The notes: generated by a model not told the origin, from the sequence alone. Counted from the stretch's first letter, positions 9,716 through 18,319 are shown. The stretch: 45,235 nt of DNA from a virus (IMGVR_UViG_3300032331_001681:1-45235); one strand, 5' to 3'. Program-made: numbers and translations.

Positions 9716-12027
9716 TGGCTGGACCGTGGGAACAGTTTCAAGCGCCTGCTGCTGCGGAAGCGCCTCCGGCCAAAGAGGGGCCATGGTCTCAGTTTGCTGA
9801 AAAGCCAGTTGCTATAACTTCAGGTGAAAAGCAGGCTGAAGCCGACAAGGCGCTTGTCGCAAAAGAGGCTGGCGTTGTTCCTGGCGCGGTCAAGGCTGGC
9901 TTGTACTCTGCTGCCAATGTTGCTGGCATGAATGTCCCATCTCATGCTGTTGCGGCATACGAGTCTGTCTCCAAGAGCAAGCCTTATTGGGAAGCCTACA
10001 AAGAACAAAAGAAATACGAAGAGGCTCTTGAGCGCCAATATCCAACGGCGTCAAAGGTTGGAACTGGCGTTGGGCTTGTTGGTGGTCTTGCTGTGCCCCT
10101 TGGCCCTGCTGCCAAGATTGCCACGTATGGGGCAAAGGCGGCTGCGCCTGTCCTTGGACGGATTGGTGGGGAAGCGGCTGGGAGCGCTCTGTTGGGCGGA
10201 ACGCTTTCCGGGGCGTCGTCCTTAATTGAAAGCCAAGATCTAGAAAAAGCAGCGAAAGACGCAGCTATTGGCGCGGGCGCGGGTGCTGTTCTCGGTCCTG
10301 CGGCCAATGCTATAGCGGCCCGGTTCGCTGGCAAAGCGCCCGTGATTGACAAGGCCACCGGTAATTTGACCCAAGAAGCCATTGATGTCGGCGAGCGTGT
10401 TCTCGGTCGCAAAATGACACCTGAAGACATTACTGCGCTCCAACCGCAGCTCGAAAGCGTCATGGGCAAGAAGGGCGTCTCCCAAGAAGCCTTTAAGGAG
10501 GCATTGCTTAAGGAGCAGGGGATTGAGCCATCTCGCAGCTTGGTAACTGGTCGCAAGGCTCCTGCTGCTGCTGAAGATGTTGCGGCTGAAGCCAAGGCAG
10601 TTGCTGGCGAAAAACTGACGCAGCAGGCAGAAAAGCTTGGCGGACCACGGCCTCCTGTAAATGCTGTTGCGCAAGAGCTTCATGCAGATCTGACAACTCG
10701 CCAGGCTGCTGCTAAAGCGCAGTATGATGCAACATTTAGCCACCCAGGATATTTTGCGGAAGATATCCAAGACAATGTAATGAGGAACATTGGCCGCGCC
10801 TTGGCGGCAAACAAGGTTCCCTCAAACATTGACAAGCTTAGCTTGGTCCCCAAGCAATATGGAGATACGGCTACAGCGTTCAAGCTTGTCGAGAACACGC
10901 TTGCCTCTGGACAAATGCCCTTTGGTCAAAAGCTTGACATGCACAATCTTGAATCAATTCACAAGGAACTGAATCAGCTTTGGTCAAAGGCCTCTACAAC
11001 CGATAGGCGTGGAATTGACGCAATCAAACAAGGGTACATGAAAACCCTTGAAGATGCAGTCAATAACGGTCTTTTCTATGGGAACGGAGCCCAAGTCATA
11101 GCTGACATGAAAAAAGCTAGAGCTTTGCATTCAGATCTTATGTCAACATACATGACTGGCAAGGCTTTAGAAGACAAGGCGCTAAAAACGGCCATCAGTA
11201 GCTTCGTAGACTCTACCGGCAAGATAACCCCCAATCTTGATGCTGCGGCAGCGCAAACTGCGCAGGCTGCAATCAATCTTAAGTTGTTGAACAATGCCGC
11301 TGGCACATCGTTTTACAACAAGCTGGAAAAAACACTTGGGCCGCAGTCTGCTGGCATGGATGCGGTCAACAAGTACATCCGTACCTACGCCTTTGACACG
11401 AAGGGCGATCTATCAAAGCTTCCTGGTCAAATAGAGAAGTTCTTGCAGCCCAACAACATGGCGATTGCGAGCAAAGTCTTCTCAAAAGAAGAGCTTGCGC
11501 AGATGCGCCGTTTGGCCGACACGGCGAAGATCATCAATGCCAAGCAGCTTCCTAATGACCAGAAAACTGGGTTGCTTATGAGCGCGCTACAGAAAGTTGC
11601 TCCTGGCATCGTCAGCGCCATATCGGCAGCTTTCCATGGGCCTGTTGGAGCGTTCACGGGAACGGTGGCGGGCGAGACTGCACTGCGCGGGCTTCAGGGG
11701 ATTGGCCGTTCCAAAGCTGTGAGATCTGAAGAGTTTGGTGCGCCCGTTGTCCGCCCGGAACAGAATGTTCTTGCGCCCGTGAGGAACCCAGCAGCCATGT
11801 ATCCGGCTGAAACGGAAACTGGCTATGGTGACGCTCGCCCGCTAACGATCTATGGCCCAGGCAACCGCCAAGGTCGTAAATCTGGTGGCCGTGTCTCAGA
11901 TAAGCTGGTGACCATGGTTGACCGCGCCAGGAAGAACATCAACAATCAGACCGAGGGCCTTCTCAGCACCCATGATAACCACGTGGCGCGGGCGCTAGAG
12001 ATTGCCAACCAGAATCTTGAGGGCTGA
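9715..12027 (+). CDS. Probable internal virion / DNA ejection protein
   Basis: This 770-residue, Ala/Lys-rich, largely helical protein begins with a repeated GPWEQFQ / GPWSQFA motif. Residues about 105-210 hold Gly/Ala-rich amphipathic or hydrophobic stretches (VGTGVGLVGGLAVPLGPAA, AAIGAGAGAVLGPAANAIA) that could insert into a membrane. The long helical middle (240-640) resembles ejection proteins of short-tailed phages. It is coupled by TAATG to the lysozyme-bearing protein upstream, so both probably act in one ejection channel. Assignment rests on size, composition and position. Confidence 0.6.
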   Translation: MAGPWEQFQAPAAAEAPPAKEGPWSQFAEKPVAITSGEKQAEADKALVAKEAGVVPGAVKAGLYSAANVAGMNVPSHAVAAYESVSKSKPYWEAYKEQKKYEEALERQYPTASKVGTGVGLVGGLAVPLGPAAKIATYGAKAAAPVLGRIGGEAAGSALLGGTLSGASSLIESQDLEKAAKDAAIGAGAGAVLGPAANAIAARFAGKAPVIDKATGNLTQEAIDVGERVLGRKMTPEDITALQPQLESVMGKKGVSQEAFKEALLKEQGIEPSRSLVTGRKAPAAAEDVAAEAKAVAGEKLTQQAEKLGGPRPPVNAVAQELHADLTTRQAAAKAQYDATFSHPGYFAEDIQDNVMRNIGRALAANKVPSNIDKLSLVPKQYGDTATAFKLVENTLASGQMPFGQKLDMHNLESIHKELNQLWSKASTTDRRGIDAIKQGYMKTLEDAVNNGLFYGNGAQVIADMKKARALHSDLMSTYMTGKALEDKALKTAISSFVDSTGKITPNLDAAAAQTAQAAINLKLLNNAAGTSFYNKLEKTLGPQSAGMDAVNKYIRTYAFDTKGDLSKLPGQIEKFLQPNNMAIASKVFSKEELAQMRRLADTAKIINAKQLPNDQKTGLLMSALQKVAPGIVSAISAAFHGPVGAFTGTVAGETALRGLQGIGRSKAVRSEEFGAPVVRPEQNVLAPVRNPAAMYPAETETGYGDARPLTIYGPGNRQGRKSGGRVSDKLVTMVDRARKNINNQTEGLLSTHDNHVARALEIANQNLEG

Positions 12028-12029
12028 AA

Positions 12030-12593
12030 ATGACCGTCACTTTTAGCACGAACAAGGACCTTCTGCTGCCCGGTAACGGCGACTACGTCAACACATGGAA
12101 CATTCCAGTCAACGGGGATATGTCTATCATTGACGCAGCTTTTGGTGGGACAACCAACCTAAATGCTACTTCTGGCTCAGTCACGCTTTTGAATGTACAA
12201 TATCAAAAGCTGATTCTGAACGTGACTGGCTCCATCGCGGCAGATGTGACCTACACAATTCCGTCCGGTGTTGGCGGTCAGTGGGTTGTGCGTAATGCCA
12301 CAACAGGCAACCAGAACATCGTCATAGCTTCTGGTGGCGCTGGAGCGTCCGCTACTGTTCTTCCGGGCCTTGTGGTAACTGTCGCTTGTGATGGGACGAA
12401 CTGCTATGTAGTAACGGCAAGCATCGCCCCTACTGGCGGGGGGGTGAACCAAGCCTTTTATCTTAATGACATAACCGTCACTACAGACTACACTATCCCG
12501 ACAGGAAAGAACGCTGGCACATTTGGTCCCGTGACGATCAATAGCGGCATAACGGTCACAATCCCCTCTGGCAGTTATTGGAGCATTGTCTGA
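12030..12593 (+). CDS. Tail fibre-associated protein
   Basis: The 187-residue protein is Thr/Gly/Asn/Val-rich and beta-strand-like, starting MTVTFSTNKDLLLPGNGDYV. Its C-terminal 40 residues (TIPTGKNAGTFGPVTINSG) have the YTIPTGKNA style typical of short fibre shafts and ends with a SGSYWSIV strand. It is coupled to the next fibre gene by TGATG. A receptor-binding or shaft subunit role is inferred from the neighbours. Confidence 0.6.
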   Translation: MTVTFSTNKDLLLPGNGDYVNTWNIPVNGDMSIIDAAFGGTTNLNATSGSVTLLNVQYQKLILNVTGSIAADVTYTIPSGVGGQWVVRNATTGNQNIVIASGGAGASATVLPGLVVTVACDGTNCYVVTASIAPTGGGVNQAFYLNDITVTTDYTIPTGKNAGTFGPVTINSGITVTIPSGSYWSIV

Positions 12594-13243
12594 TGCCCGT
12601 ATCAATTAAAGGAACTGGCGGCGGCTCTGTAACCATTTCTTCTGGTTCGGCTGCTTCTGACACGACTCTCACGCTCCCTAATGTGACCGGGACGCTCTTG
12701 CAGTCTGGCACAGCCGTCACGGTAACGCAGGGCGGCACTGGCGTATCATCTTTGACCGCCAACAATGTGCTTTTAGGAAATGGGGCAAGCGCTGTTCAGT
12801 TTGTTGCGCCCGGCAACTCTGGAAATGTTTTGACGAGTAACGGAACAACATGGGCGAGCACCGCTGGTGTAAACTCTATTGTTGCGGGAACTAATGTTAC
12901 GGTCTCCGGTTCTACAGGGGCAGTGACGATCAATGCTACCGTTCCTGCGCAGGCGAGCACTTGGACTGATGTGACCGGTTCGCGTGCATTTGGAACTACC
13001 TACACAAACTCTACCGGAAAAACGATCACGGCGATGCTGTCAATAACTTGGCCTGTAGGCGGCACGGGTAGCTACCAAGTTTATGTTGGCTCTGTTCAGA
13101 TAGCTGGTGGTGGTGGAATGTCGAATTACAACAGTGAATTTTATAAAACTGTCGATGTCATCTCGTTCCCCATCCCGACTGGCGCAACATACCGCGTAGC
13201 TGCTTCAGGCCCAACATTGACTATCTGGGCTGAATTTTCATGA
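12593..13243 (+). CDS. Tail fibre protein with GGTG repeat
   Basis: The 216-residue protein contains LPNVTGTLLQSGTAVTVTQG followed by GGTGVSSLTANNVLLGNGAS, a module repeated in phage tail fibres that alternates strands and turns. The C-terminal 90 residues (WTDVTGSRAFGTTYTNSTGK to TIWAEFS) look like a compact beta-sandwich tip that could bind a receptor. The ATG at 12593 overlaps the preceding stop and was chosen over an ATG 15 bases upstream. Confidence 0.7.
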   Translation: MPVSIKGTGGGSVTISSGSAASDTTLTLPNVTGTLLQSGTAVTVTQGGTGVSSLTANNVLLGNGASAVQFVAPGNSGNVLTSNGTTWASTAGVNSIVAGTNVTVSGSTGAVTINATVPAQASTWTDVTGSRAFGTTYTNSTGKTITAMLSITWPVGGTGSYQVYVGSVQIAGGGGMSNYNSEFYKTVDVISFPIPTGATYRVAASGPTLTIWAEFS

Positions 13244-13284
13244 TCGCAAAGCGTCTGCCGAATACTCAATAAAGGACCGCTTCT

Positions 13285-14532
13285 ATGTCAACGCTCAAGT
13301 CAATCAACGTCATTCACCCATCTGGCTCAACGAACAACATTGTCAATGATGCCAGCGGCAATGTGACGATTGGCAACAATCTGACGGTGACGGGCAGCAC
13401 GAATCTTGGATCGTCTATTGTTGTTTCCACCGTCACTGGCGGAACCGGGGCTTCTTCTACGCTGACGTTGAAGTCAACATCCGGCGTTGGCACAAGCGAT
13501 AGCATTCTGCTCAAAGTGGGCAATAACGGCGCTACGACCGCCATGACGGTCGATACCTCAGGGAACGTAGGAATTGGGACGGCTTCCTTTGGCAGCAACA
13601 AGTTCGTCGTCTCTGGAGGCAATGCGTCATTTGTCAGCGGCTTGACGGTCAACACGGGCCGCACAGTTTCCGGTGGCACTGGTGGTTCCGTACTTGCGTC
13701 TAATGGCATCAACAATGACTTCGTAAGCAATGGCCGTAATTCGTCTGCTGCTTTGCCTTCTGGGTCCAGCACTGTCCGTGTTGCGCCAGTAGCCTCTACC
13801 GCCGGATTGAGTATCGTTGGTGATGTTGGTCAAAGCGAGAATTACCTGAACGTCTACGACAATTCGTTCAACACGATCTTCAACGTCACTGCGGGCGGCA
13901 GCGTCGGAATTGGAACAAACAGCCCAACGCAGAAACTTGACGTTTATACGGGCTCTGCTGCATATGCCACTATCACTGCAAGGAACACTGTCTCTGGCCT
14001 CAATCTAGCCGTAGCTGGCACTGGCTCTGCTCAGATCGTTCAGACGGGCGCGTACAATCTGGACTTTGCAACCAACAATACGATCCAGATGTACATCGAC
14101 TATCTAGGCAAGCTTTACTGCAATGGTGTTTATACCAACACTGTTGGCGCGACTAACCGAGATGTGTACGTCGATAACACTGGATTGCTTGGCTACGTCA
14201 GCTCTGTTCAGGCAAGCAAGACAAACATCTCAGACATTACGGATGCCTCTTGGCTTTTGAGCCTTAATCCGGTTGAGTTCAATCGTCGTAAGAAAGACGA
14301 AGACGGGAACTACACGGACGAGGCATATGACGAGACTGAGTATGGTCTCATTGCTGAAGCGGTGGAGCAGGTCAACGATAAGCTCTGTTTCTATGATGAT
14401 GTAGATGGTGTTCGCGAGTTGCGTGGAGTCCACTACAGCAAGCTTGTCACGCCAATGCTAAAGCTCATACAAGAGCTATCAGCTAAGAACGATGCACTTG
14501 AGGTTCGATTGGCCGCGCTAGAAGCTAAATGA
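13285..14532 (+). CDS. Tail fibre / spike with C-terminal S74 intramolecular chaperone
   Basis: The 415-residue protein has repeated GNVGIGT-type strands (about residues 100 and 215) like trimeric fibre shafts. It ends in an intramolecular chaperone. S307 and K312 (in GYVSSVQASK) have the S-x4-K spacing of the self-cleaving S74 dyad, and EYGLIAEAVEQVN plus a final coiled coil (LIQELSAKNDALEVRLAALE) complete the family pattern. Trimer folding followed by release of the last ~109 residues is expected. AAAGGA precedes the ATG. A hairpin follows the gene. Confidence 0.82.
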   Translation: MSTLKSINVIHPSGSTNNIVNDASGNVTIGNNLTVTGSTNLGSSIVVSTVTGGTGASSTLTLKSTSGVGTSDSILLKVGNNGATTAMTVDTSGNVGIGTASFGSNKFVVSGGNASFVSGLTVNTGRTVSGGTGGSVLASNGINNDFVSNGRNSSAALPSGSSTVRVAPVASTAGLSIVGDVGQSENYLNVYDNSFNTIFNVTAGGSVGIGTNSPTQKLDVYTGSAAYATITARNTVSGLNLAVAGTGSAQIVQTGAYNLDFATNNTIQMYIDYLGKLYCNGVYTNTVGATNRDVYVDNTGLLGYVSSVQASKTNISDITDASWLLSLNPVEFNRRKKDEDGNYTDEAYDETEYGLIAEAVEQVNDKLCFYDDVDGVRELRGVHYSKLVTPMLKLIQELSAKNDALEVRLAALEAK

Positions 14533-14536
14533 AAGA

Positions 14537-14558
14537 CCCCAGCCGGTTAGGGCTGGGG
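14537..14558. terminator. Hairpin between convergent operons
   Basis: CCCCAGCC and GGCTGGGG form an 8-bp perfect stem around the loop GGTTAG, right after the fibre gene stop. There is no long T tract on either side. Its place between convergent late (+) and early-left (-) transcription units suggests a bidirectional terminator. Confidence 0.6.
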
Positions 14559-14679
14559 CAAGTAGGCGTTTCGACAATTCACGGGGCTGGGCCTACAAGC
14601 GCCTGACGCATAACTATCGCCGCATGTAAGCCAAGGACCATTCCTTGACTCAATCAGTGTGCCACACTTTGTATTAGCT

Positions 14680-14874
14680 TCAAGCAGAAGATCGGCCAAA
14701 AGTGATATTTTTTTCTGCGCGTATGTCTTGGTTGCGCCATGACCAGCATTCCCCATCATCTTGGAACACAACCCAGATAAGGTCTGCCTCAACGCCATAG
14801 TCGATCAGCACATGGGCTATGCCTTTGCCCTTTGGAGTTACCACTGGAATTGCTGGGTTAAGCTGTAGCATCAT
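14680..14874 (-). CDS. Small conserved-type hypothetical protein
   Basis: This 64-residue protein (or 63 from the second ATG) starts MMLQLNPAIPVVTPKGKGIA and contains DYGVEADLIWVVFQDDGECW near the middle. The compact SH3-like strand pattern resembles small phage proteins found beside early genes. It overlaps the end of the upstream gene by 17 bases. It is the last gene of the leftward operon. Function unknown. Confidence 0.6.
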   Translation of the reverse strand: MMLQLNPAIPVVTPKGKGIAHVLIDYGVEADLIWVVFQDDGECWSWRNQDIRAEKNITFGRSSA

Positions 14875-15358
14875 CTTTTTTGCTCCTGGGTGGTTCCATC
14901 GACATTGGATTGAGATCTTCTTCAGGTACGCGCCAAACAGTTGTCTTATTGTTCACCCATGGTGCCAGATACTTGTCTTGCTTGGCATCCGCGCCACGAA
15001 GCCAGCCGCAGACCCTGTAGTTTGGCGAGCATCCTTTGACGAGGTAGTAGAAGTAGTTTGGATTGTCTTTCGGGTAGATCAGAAGGCCGTAGTCTTCCCG
15101 GTTAGTGGTGCGGACGCCTATGTCTTCACCGAGATCCGGCTTGCCGTAGGTGTTAATACCGCCAGGAAAGTGGATGTTCAAAACTTTGGCTACACACACT
15201 TCTCCCATCGCGCCCTCAATGTGCGATGTCAGAGGTGTCATCTTCTCCCCTGTAAAACCCTCAGAATACTCAGATCCCCTTTGGTCAGAGGCATATTGCC
15301 GGATGGTGCCAGCGTTAGACGCACTCAACATCTCAGGAAGATTAAGTTTTACTTTCAT
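14858..15358 (-). CDS. Hypothetical protein, possible nuclease-fold
   Basis: The 166-residue product contains EGAMGEVCVAKVLN (about residues 48-61), then KPDLGEDIGVRTTNREDYGL, then NYFYYLVKG and GWLRGADAKQDKYL. The order helix-with-GE, PD..., xVRT, strand is reminiscent of PD-(D/E)XK-type nuclease folds, with VRTT where E-x-K would be expected. That reading is tentative, because the key lysine is not obvious. The gene overlaps both neighbours by 17 bases, indicating tight coupling. Confidence 0.55.
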   Translation of the reverse strand: MKVKLNLPEMLSASNAGTIRQYASDQRGSEYSEGFTGEKMTPLTSHIEGAMGEVCVAKVLNIHFPGGINTYGKPDLGEDIGVRTTNREDYGLLIYPKDNPNYFYYLVKGCSPNYRVCGWLRGADAKQDKYLAPWVNNKTTVWRVPEEDLNPMSMEPPRSKKDDATA

Positions 15359-15872
15359 TCTTGATGGTCCTTACAAGGGTGTAGTAGCACAACTTCGCAT
15401 GCCCTTCGCAGTAAGACCCGCGCTCCTTTGGTTGCCCACAGAACAAGAAGTCCTTCACGCTTCCGCTATTGATGACATACCGACACGACCGTGATGTCAG
15501 TTGCTCGAACCTCAGTGGCTCACCCACTGGCGCGGGCACTTCCTTGTGAAAGACAAAGTTAACAGCGTTACCCACGGGCTCTGCGTTTACCTTTGCCAAG
15601 GGTATGAGCTTGTCTTCTATCTTGTATAGGCTTACCTCTGGAGGCTTCTGTTTTGTCAATTCTGGAGAGCGGCCAGCATTAGCTTTCCTTGATTGCTCTT
15701 TGATGATGAACAATCGCTCATCGACGTTCCTCTTCTCTATGCGGCCAGATATCTTAAAGCGATGGAGCTTACCCGCAATTGTGTTGCGGGTGAGCCCTAG
15801 TTCGTTAGCTATGTGCTTGGCTGTGTGCCCCTTCTGCCATAACTCAATCATCTTTTCATCTATGTCTTCCAT
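15342..15872 (-). CDS. gcrA-like: GcrA-family transcriptional regulator
   Basis: The 176-residue protein begins MEDIDEKMIELWQKGHTAKH and continues IANELGLTRNTIAGKLHRF, the GcrA helix-turn-helix signature (W-x-G-x-[ST]-A-x-x-I-A, then R-N-x-[IV]-x-G-K-x-H-R). The C-terminal SCRYV...FLFCGQP...SYCEGH repeats the family's Cys/His ending. Length matches Caulobacter GcrA (about 173). GcrA proteins bind sigma-70 and methylated GANTC sites to activate promoters. In this phage a GANTC-dense block lies at 28.9-31.9 kb. The start at 15872 is coupled to the upstream stop (TGATG); a GTG at 15875 is less likely. Confidence 0.85.
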   Translation of the reverse strand: MEDIDEKMIELWQKGHTAKHIANELGLTRNTIAGKLHRFKISGRIEKRNVDERLFIIKEQSRKANAGRSPELTKQKPPEVSLYKIEDKLIPLAKVNAEPVGNAVNFVFHKEVPAPVGEPLRFEQLTSRSCRYVINSGSVKDFLFCGQPKERGSYCEGHAKLCYYTLVRTIKNESKT

Positions 15873-16213
15873 CACCTGAACTCACCTACAGGCTCTTCTG
15901 CCGGTACTGTTACGGCCATGTGAACAGCCTTCTCAAGGTCATAGGGATCCTTCTCTTCGGTAATCAACTCACCGGCAAAGGCCATATAGTTGACCCCATC
16001 AATGTAGTGGTCAGGATTCTTTCGATCACTGCTGAGCCGCGACAGCTTTACAGCATGCAAGACCAAGGCAACATCGTGGGCCGTCAAATGGATGCCGGTG
16101 ATGAGGGTTGCAATCTGAGCCACGTTTTCCATACCCACGCGCATGTCTCCATACTTTGGGTTTCTCTCATTGAAGACTTCTGCTGCGTTTCTCATGATGT
16201 CGTAGTAGTTCAT
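15872..16213 (-). CDS. DUF6378-type phage protein
   Basis: The 113-residue protein contains AAEVFNERNPKYGDMRVGME, then NVAQIATLITGIHLTAHDVA and VKLSRLSSDRKNPDHYIDGV with a terminal NYMAFAGEL. The YGD, dV..vm..vKlsR and D...D..nY elements match the DUF6378 family, helical proteins related in shape to MazG-like nucleotide pyrophosphohydrolases. A role in nucleotide housekeeping is possible but not shown. It is coupled to the GcrA-like gene. Confidence 0.7.
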   Translation of the reverse strand: MNYYDIMRNAAEVFNERNPKYGDMRVGMENVAQIATLITGIHLTAHDVALVLHAVKLSRLSSDRKNPDHYIDGVNYMAFAGELITEEKDPYDLEKAVHMAVTVPAEEPVGEFR

Positions 16214-16228
16214 GGGTATCCCCTTTGA

Positions 16229-16537
16229 TTAAAAGTTGCGGGTGGCTGGACGCTTAAAGGTACGCTTCTGAACGTCTGCATCTTTGTCGGTATCGAAGTC
16301 TATGAACTCTTGTGCTTTACCGATCCAGTGCGTGTTGACGATGATCTCGCCGCGATCTTGGAACCATATTTCTCCATCTTGGCCTTGGCGACGATAGAAC
16401 ATGCGGAAGATGATGAACTCTTGCTTGTTCAAGAGGGCGCACATCTCCTCCTGAGAATTTACAGGATGCTCTAACGTTAGCTGGTGGGTATCCATGCCAT
16501 TGATGCTTGGCATGTTCATTGTGACTAAGAATCGCAT
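16229..16537 (-). CDS. Hypothetical early protein
   Basis: The 102-residue product has a central strand-helix region (HPVNSQEEMCALLNKQEFII) followed by RMFYRRQGQDGEIWFQDRGE and IIVNTHWIGKAQEF, ending in a basic tail KRTFKRPATR. The pattern resembles small phage proteins of unknown role. It overlaps the HNH gene by 13 bases. Confidence 0.6.
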   Translation of the reverse strand: MRFLVTMNMPSINGMDTHQLTLEHPVNSQEEMCALLNKQEFIIFRMFYRRQGQDGEIWFQDRGEIIVNTHWIGKAQEFIDFDTDKDADVQKRTFKRPATRNF

Positions 16538-16893
16538 GTTTCATCGCCTTTGTTGCGCAAAACCACTGTTCCATCCATTCGCTTCTTCCAACGTGAAAGA
16601 CGCCCGCCTGGCAGTGGGGACTTAGATCTTGTAGCTCCGATGTGTTTTTGGTGCTTTCTGCGCACCTTGGCAATCAGGGGCATATCAACAGTGCTAGTAT
16701 GAACCCGGTGACACTTCCTATGAGCAACCAGCCAATTGCTTGCATCATCTCGCCCACCAGCTTCAAGAGGAATCTCATGGCTTACATCCCATTCCTGGCC
16801 GGGCAACACCTTCATGCTGCACAAATGGCACTGGCCATCATGTCGCATGAAAATGTCTGCCCTCATCTTGGTTGTTATGCGAACGCGCTTCAT
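16525..16893 (-). CDS. HNH endonuclease
   Basis: The 122-residue protein has CHLC (about residues 22-25), then WDVSHEIPLEAGG with the catalytic-type His, DDASNWLVAHRKCHRVHT with Asn and a terminal C..H pair, giving the DH/N/H order of HNH nucleases plus four-Cys/His zinc site. A basic tail follows. In this early operon it may act in recombination or as a free-standing nuclease. Position is not next to terminase, so a cos-packaging role is less likely. It is TGATG-coupled to the upstream gene. Confidence 0.82.
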   Translation of the reverse strand: MKRVRITTKMRADIFMRHDGQCHLCSMKVLPGQEWDVSHEIPLEAGGRDDASNWLVAHRKCHRVHTSTVDMPLIAKVRRKHQKHIGATRSKSPLPGGRLSRWKKRMDGTVVLRNKGDETCDS

Positions 16894-17138
16894 CAGTGAA
16901 CCGGCTCATCGTCATCTTTGCCATAGTAATAAGAATCAATGCTGTTTATCACGTTGTTTATGAACGTAGCAGCCATAGCCTTTGCTATAACCGGCCCTTG
17001 GTCTTGGCTCAGAACCATCTTCAAGAAGACAAAATTGATGACCGCATTCGCTGTTGGCGGCTCAATCTTTTGGAGGATCTTCTCAATCTTCTCAGATGTT
17101 TTGACCATGATGTCTGCGGCGTCTTGTAGGTTTTCCAT
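16893..17138 (-). CDS. Hypothetical helical early protein
   Basis: The 81-residue protein (MENLQDAADIMVKTSEKIEK...) is mostly helix with an acidic C-terminus DDDEPVH. The start at 17138 overlaps the previous stop (TAATG) and was preferred over an upstream in-frame ATG at 17183 that would lie well inside the neighbour. No family recognised. Confidence 0.6.
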   Translation of the reverse strand: MENLQDAADIMVKTSEKIEKILQKIEPPTANAVINFVFLKMVLSQDQGPVIAKAMAATFINNVINSIDSYYYGKDDDEPVH

Positions 17139-17455
17139 TAGAGCCTCATTTCTGCGCGTTTTGACGCCTCTAGTGATTGCCATTCATTAAATTTCATGCG
17201 GATGTATTCAAGCTTCACCTTAAGGAACGCTGCCTTCTCGCGAGCTTTCACCATGTTGGTGACAAACTCACTCCATTCTGGCGAAGCTTTTGTCTGCATC
17301 TCAGCGCGGCTGACCGGCATGTCGCCCAGAGCGAGCATCATGCGGGCCAGCACAGCGCTTTTGGTTTCCTCAAGAAGAGACGCAGCGGAATCAGCATCCA
17401 CATATGCTTTCGCGACAACTCGATACTGTTCAGAAAGCGGTAGATTGCTGTCCAT
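17138..17455 (-). CDS. Hypothetical coiled-coil early protein
   Basis: The 105-residue, highly helical product runs from an N-terminal SEQYRVVAKAYVDADSAASL to VKAREKAAFLKVKLEYIRMK near the C-terminus. GAGGTGAC precedes the ATG as a good ribosome-binding site. It lies next to the SSB-like and exonuclease genes, so a part in recombination is possible. No family assigned. Confidence 0.6.
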   Translation of the reverse strand: MDSNLPLSEQYRVVAKAYVDADSAASLLEETKSAVLARMMLALGDMPVSRAEMQTKASPEWSEFVTNMVKAREKAAFLKVKLEYIRMKFNEWQSLEASKRAEMRL

Positions 17456-17463
17456 GTGTCACC

Positions 17464-17712
17464 TCAAAAAGGAATTGTGTCCTCGTCTACATCAACCGGC
17501 TTTGCTGCCTGGCGCTGACCGCCAGTTGGGTTCTTCGGGCTAACCGCGAAGCTAATCCATTTCTCGCCGTTCTTGTCTGTCTTTGACCAAGCGCTGACCC
17601 AGTACTCGACGCCGCCGATTAGGGCGTTGCCCGTCAGAGGTGGCGACTTCTCGTTCTTAGGGTTCTTGTTCTTGAAGATAGCCCCGCTGTTATCTTTCTG
17701 CTCAAACGCCAT
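17464..17712 (-). CDS. Small SSB-like single-strand DNA binding protein
   Basis: The 82-residue protein has an OB-fold-like strand pattern: AIFKNKNPKNEKSPPLTGNA, YWVSAWSKTDKNGEKWISFA. It ends in an acidic tail DVDEDTIPF that mimics the C-terminal DDDIPF peptide by which bacterial SSB recruits repair proteins. It is encoded between the exonuclease and helical early genes and near the Erf protein, as expected for a recombination set. It is shorter than classical SSB, so 'SSB-like' is the safe name. Confidence 0.65.
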   Translation of the reverse strand: MAFEQKDNSGAIFKNKNPKNEKSPPLTGNALIGGVEYWVSAWSKTDKNGEKWISFAVSPKNPTGGQRQAAKPVDVDEDTIPF

Positions 17713-18319
17713 CAGTCTTCTCCTTCAGTTGAGCGATCTTGCTCTCCAGTTCATTGAGAAAATTCACAACTTCACGCTCAAGCTCGGCGATAGCGGCGTT
17801 GTCGCGATCTACGCGCTTGATGAAGAGCTGCATCTTCTCTGGCATGCGGGGGTCATAGGACACGAAATCGCACCACTTGCGACCTGTGCAGGCCATCTGC
17901 CACTGCATCTGAGTGACATAGCGGCCAGGCACGGATTGCCCCAAAAGGGTGTCGATATGCGTGGCGGTTATTGGACATTTGATCTCGACAAGCCCATCGT
18001 CACCGATGAGCCCGTCTGGAGATGCCCCCGCCATAGGGATTGCGTTGTGGGGAGCGAAGCCAAGCTCAATCACAAGAGAGCCAGTAGCCCCCTCATAAGC
18101 TGATCTAGCTTGTGGCTCGACCTCGACTCCCCACAACATTGCTGCGTTTGTATAGGATGCCCCCTGCATCCCAGTCAGACGCTCGCAAATCAATTCAGCC
18201 ATATAGTTCATGCGGCTGGTGCTATAACCGGTCTTGGTCTTGGCGACGATGTCTGCAACACGAGACGCCGTCACCTTGCCGAGTCGAGCCGCATACCATT
18301 CAGGTGAGCGCTGATCCAT
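17702..18319 (-). CDS. YqaJ / lambda exonuclease-like recombination nuclease
   Basis: The 205-residue protein starts MDQRSPEWYAARLGKVTAS, the typical beginning of this nuclease family. It has MLWGVEVEPQARSAYE (about 62-77) and the catalytic core GASPDGLIGDDGLVEIKCP, where D and E-x-K are the PD-(D/E)XK metal ligands. The protein likely resects double-stranded ends 5' to 3' so that the Erf protein encoded just upstream can anneal the strands. A coiled coil ends the protein. Start chosen at the ATG in the TGATG overlap; a GTG three bases upstream is the alternative. Confidence 0.88.
   Translation of the reverse strand: MDQRSPEWYAARLGKVTASRVADIVAKTKTGYSTSRMNYMAELICERLTGMQGASYTNAAMLWGVEVEPQARSAYEGATGSLVIELGFAPHNAIPMAGASPDGLIGDDGLVEIKCPITATHIDTLLGQSVPGRYVTQMQWQMACTGRKWCDFVSYDPRMPEKMQLFIKRVDRDNAAIAELEREVVNFLNELESKIAQLKEKTDGV

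Noticed and set aside
14547-14798. An 83-residue minus-strand frame overlapping the 64-residue gene at 14680-14874
   Set aside because: It overlaps most of a better supported gene in another frame and has no good ribosome-binding site. Its Cys-containing end could be real but cannot be separated from the overlap.
16525-16893. HNH gene as a packaging-linked nuclease
   Set aside because: Packaging HNH proteins usually lie next to terminase; this one is in the leftward early operon, 15 kb away.
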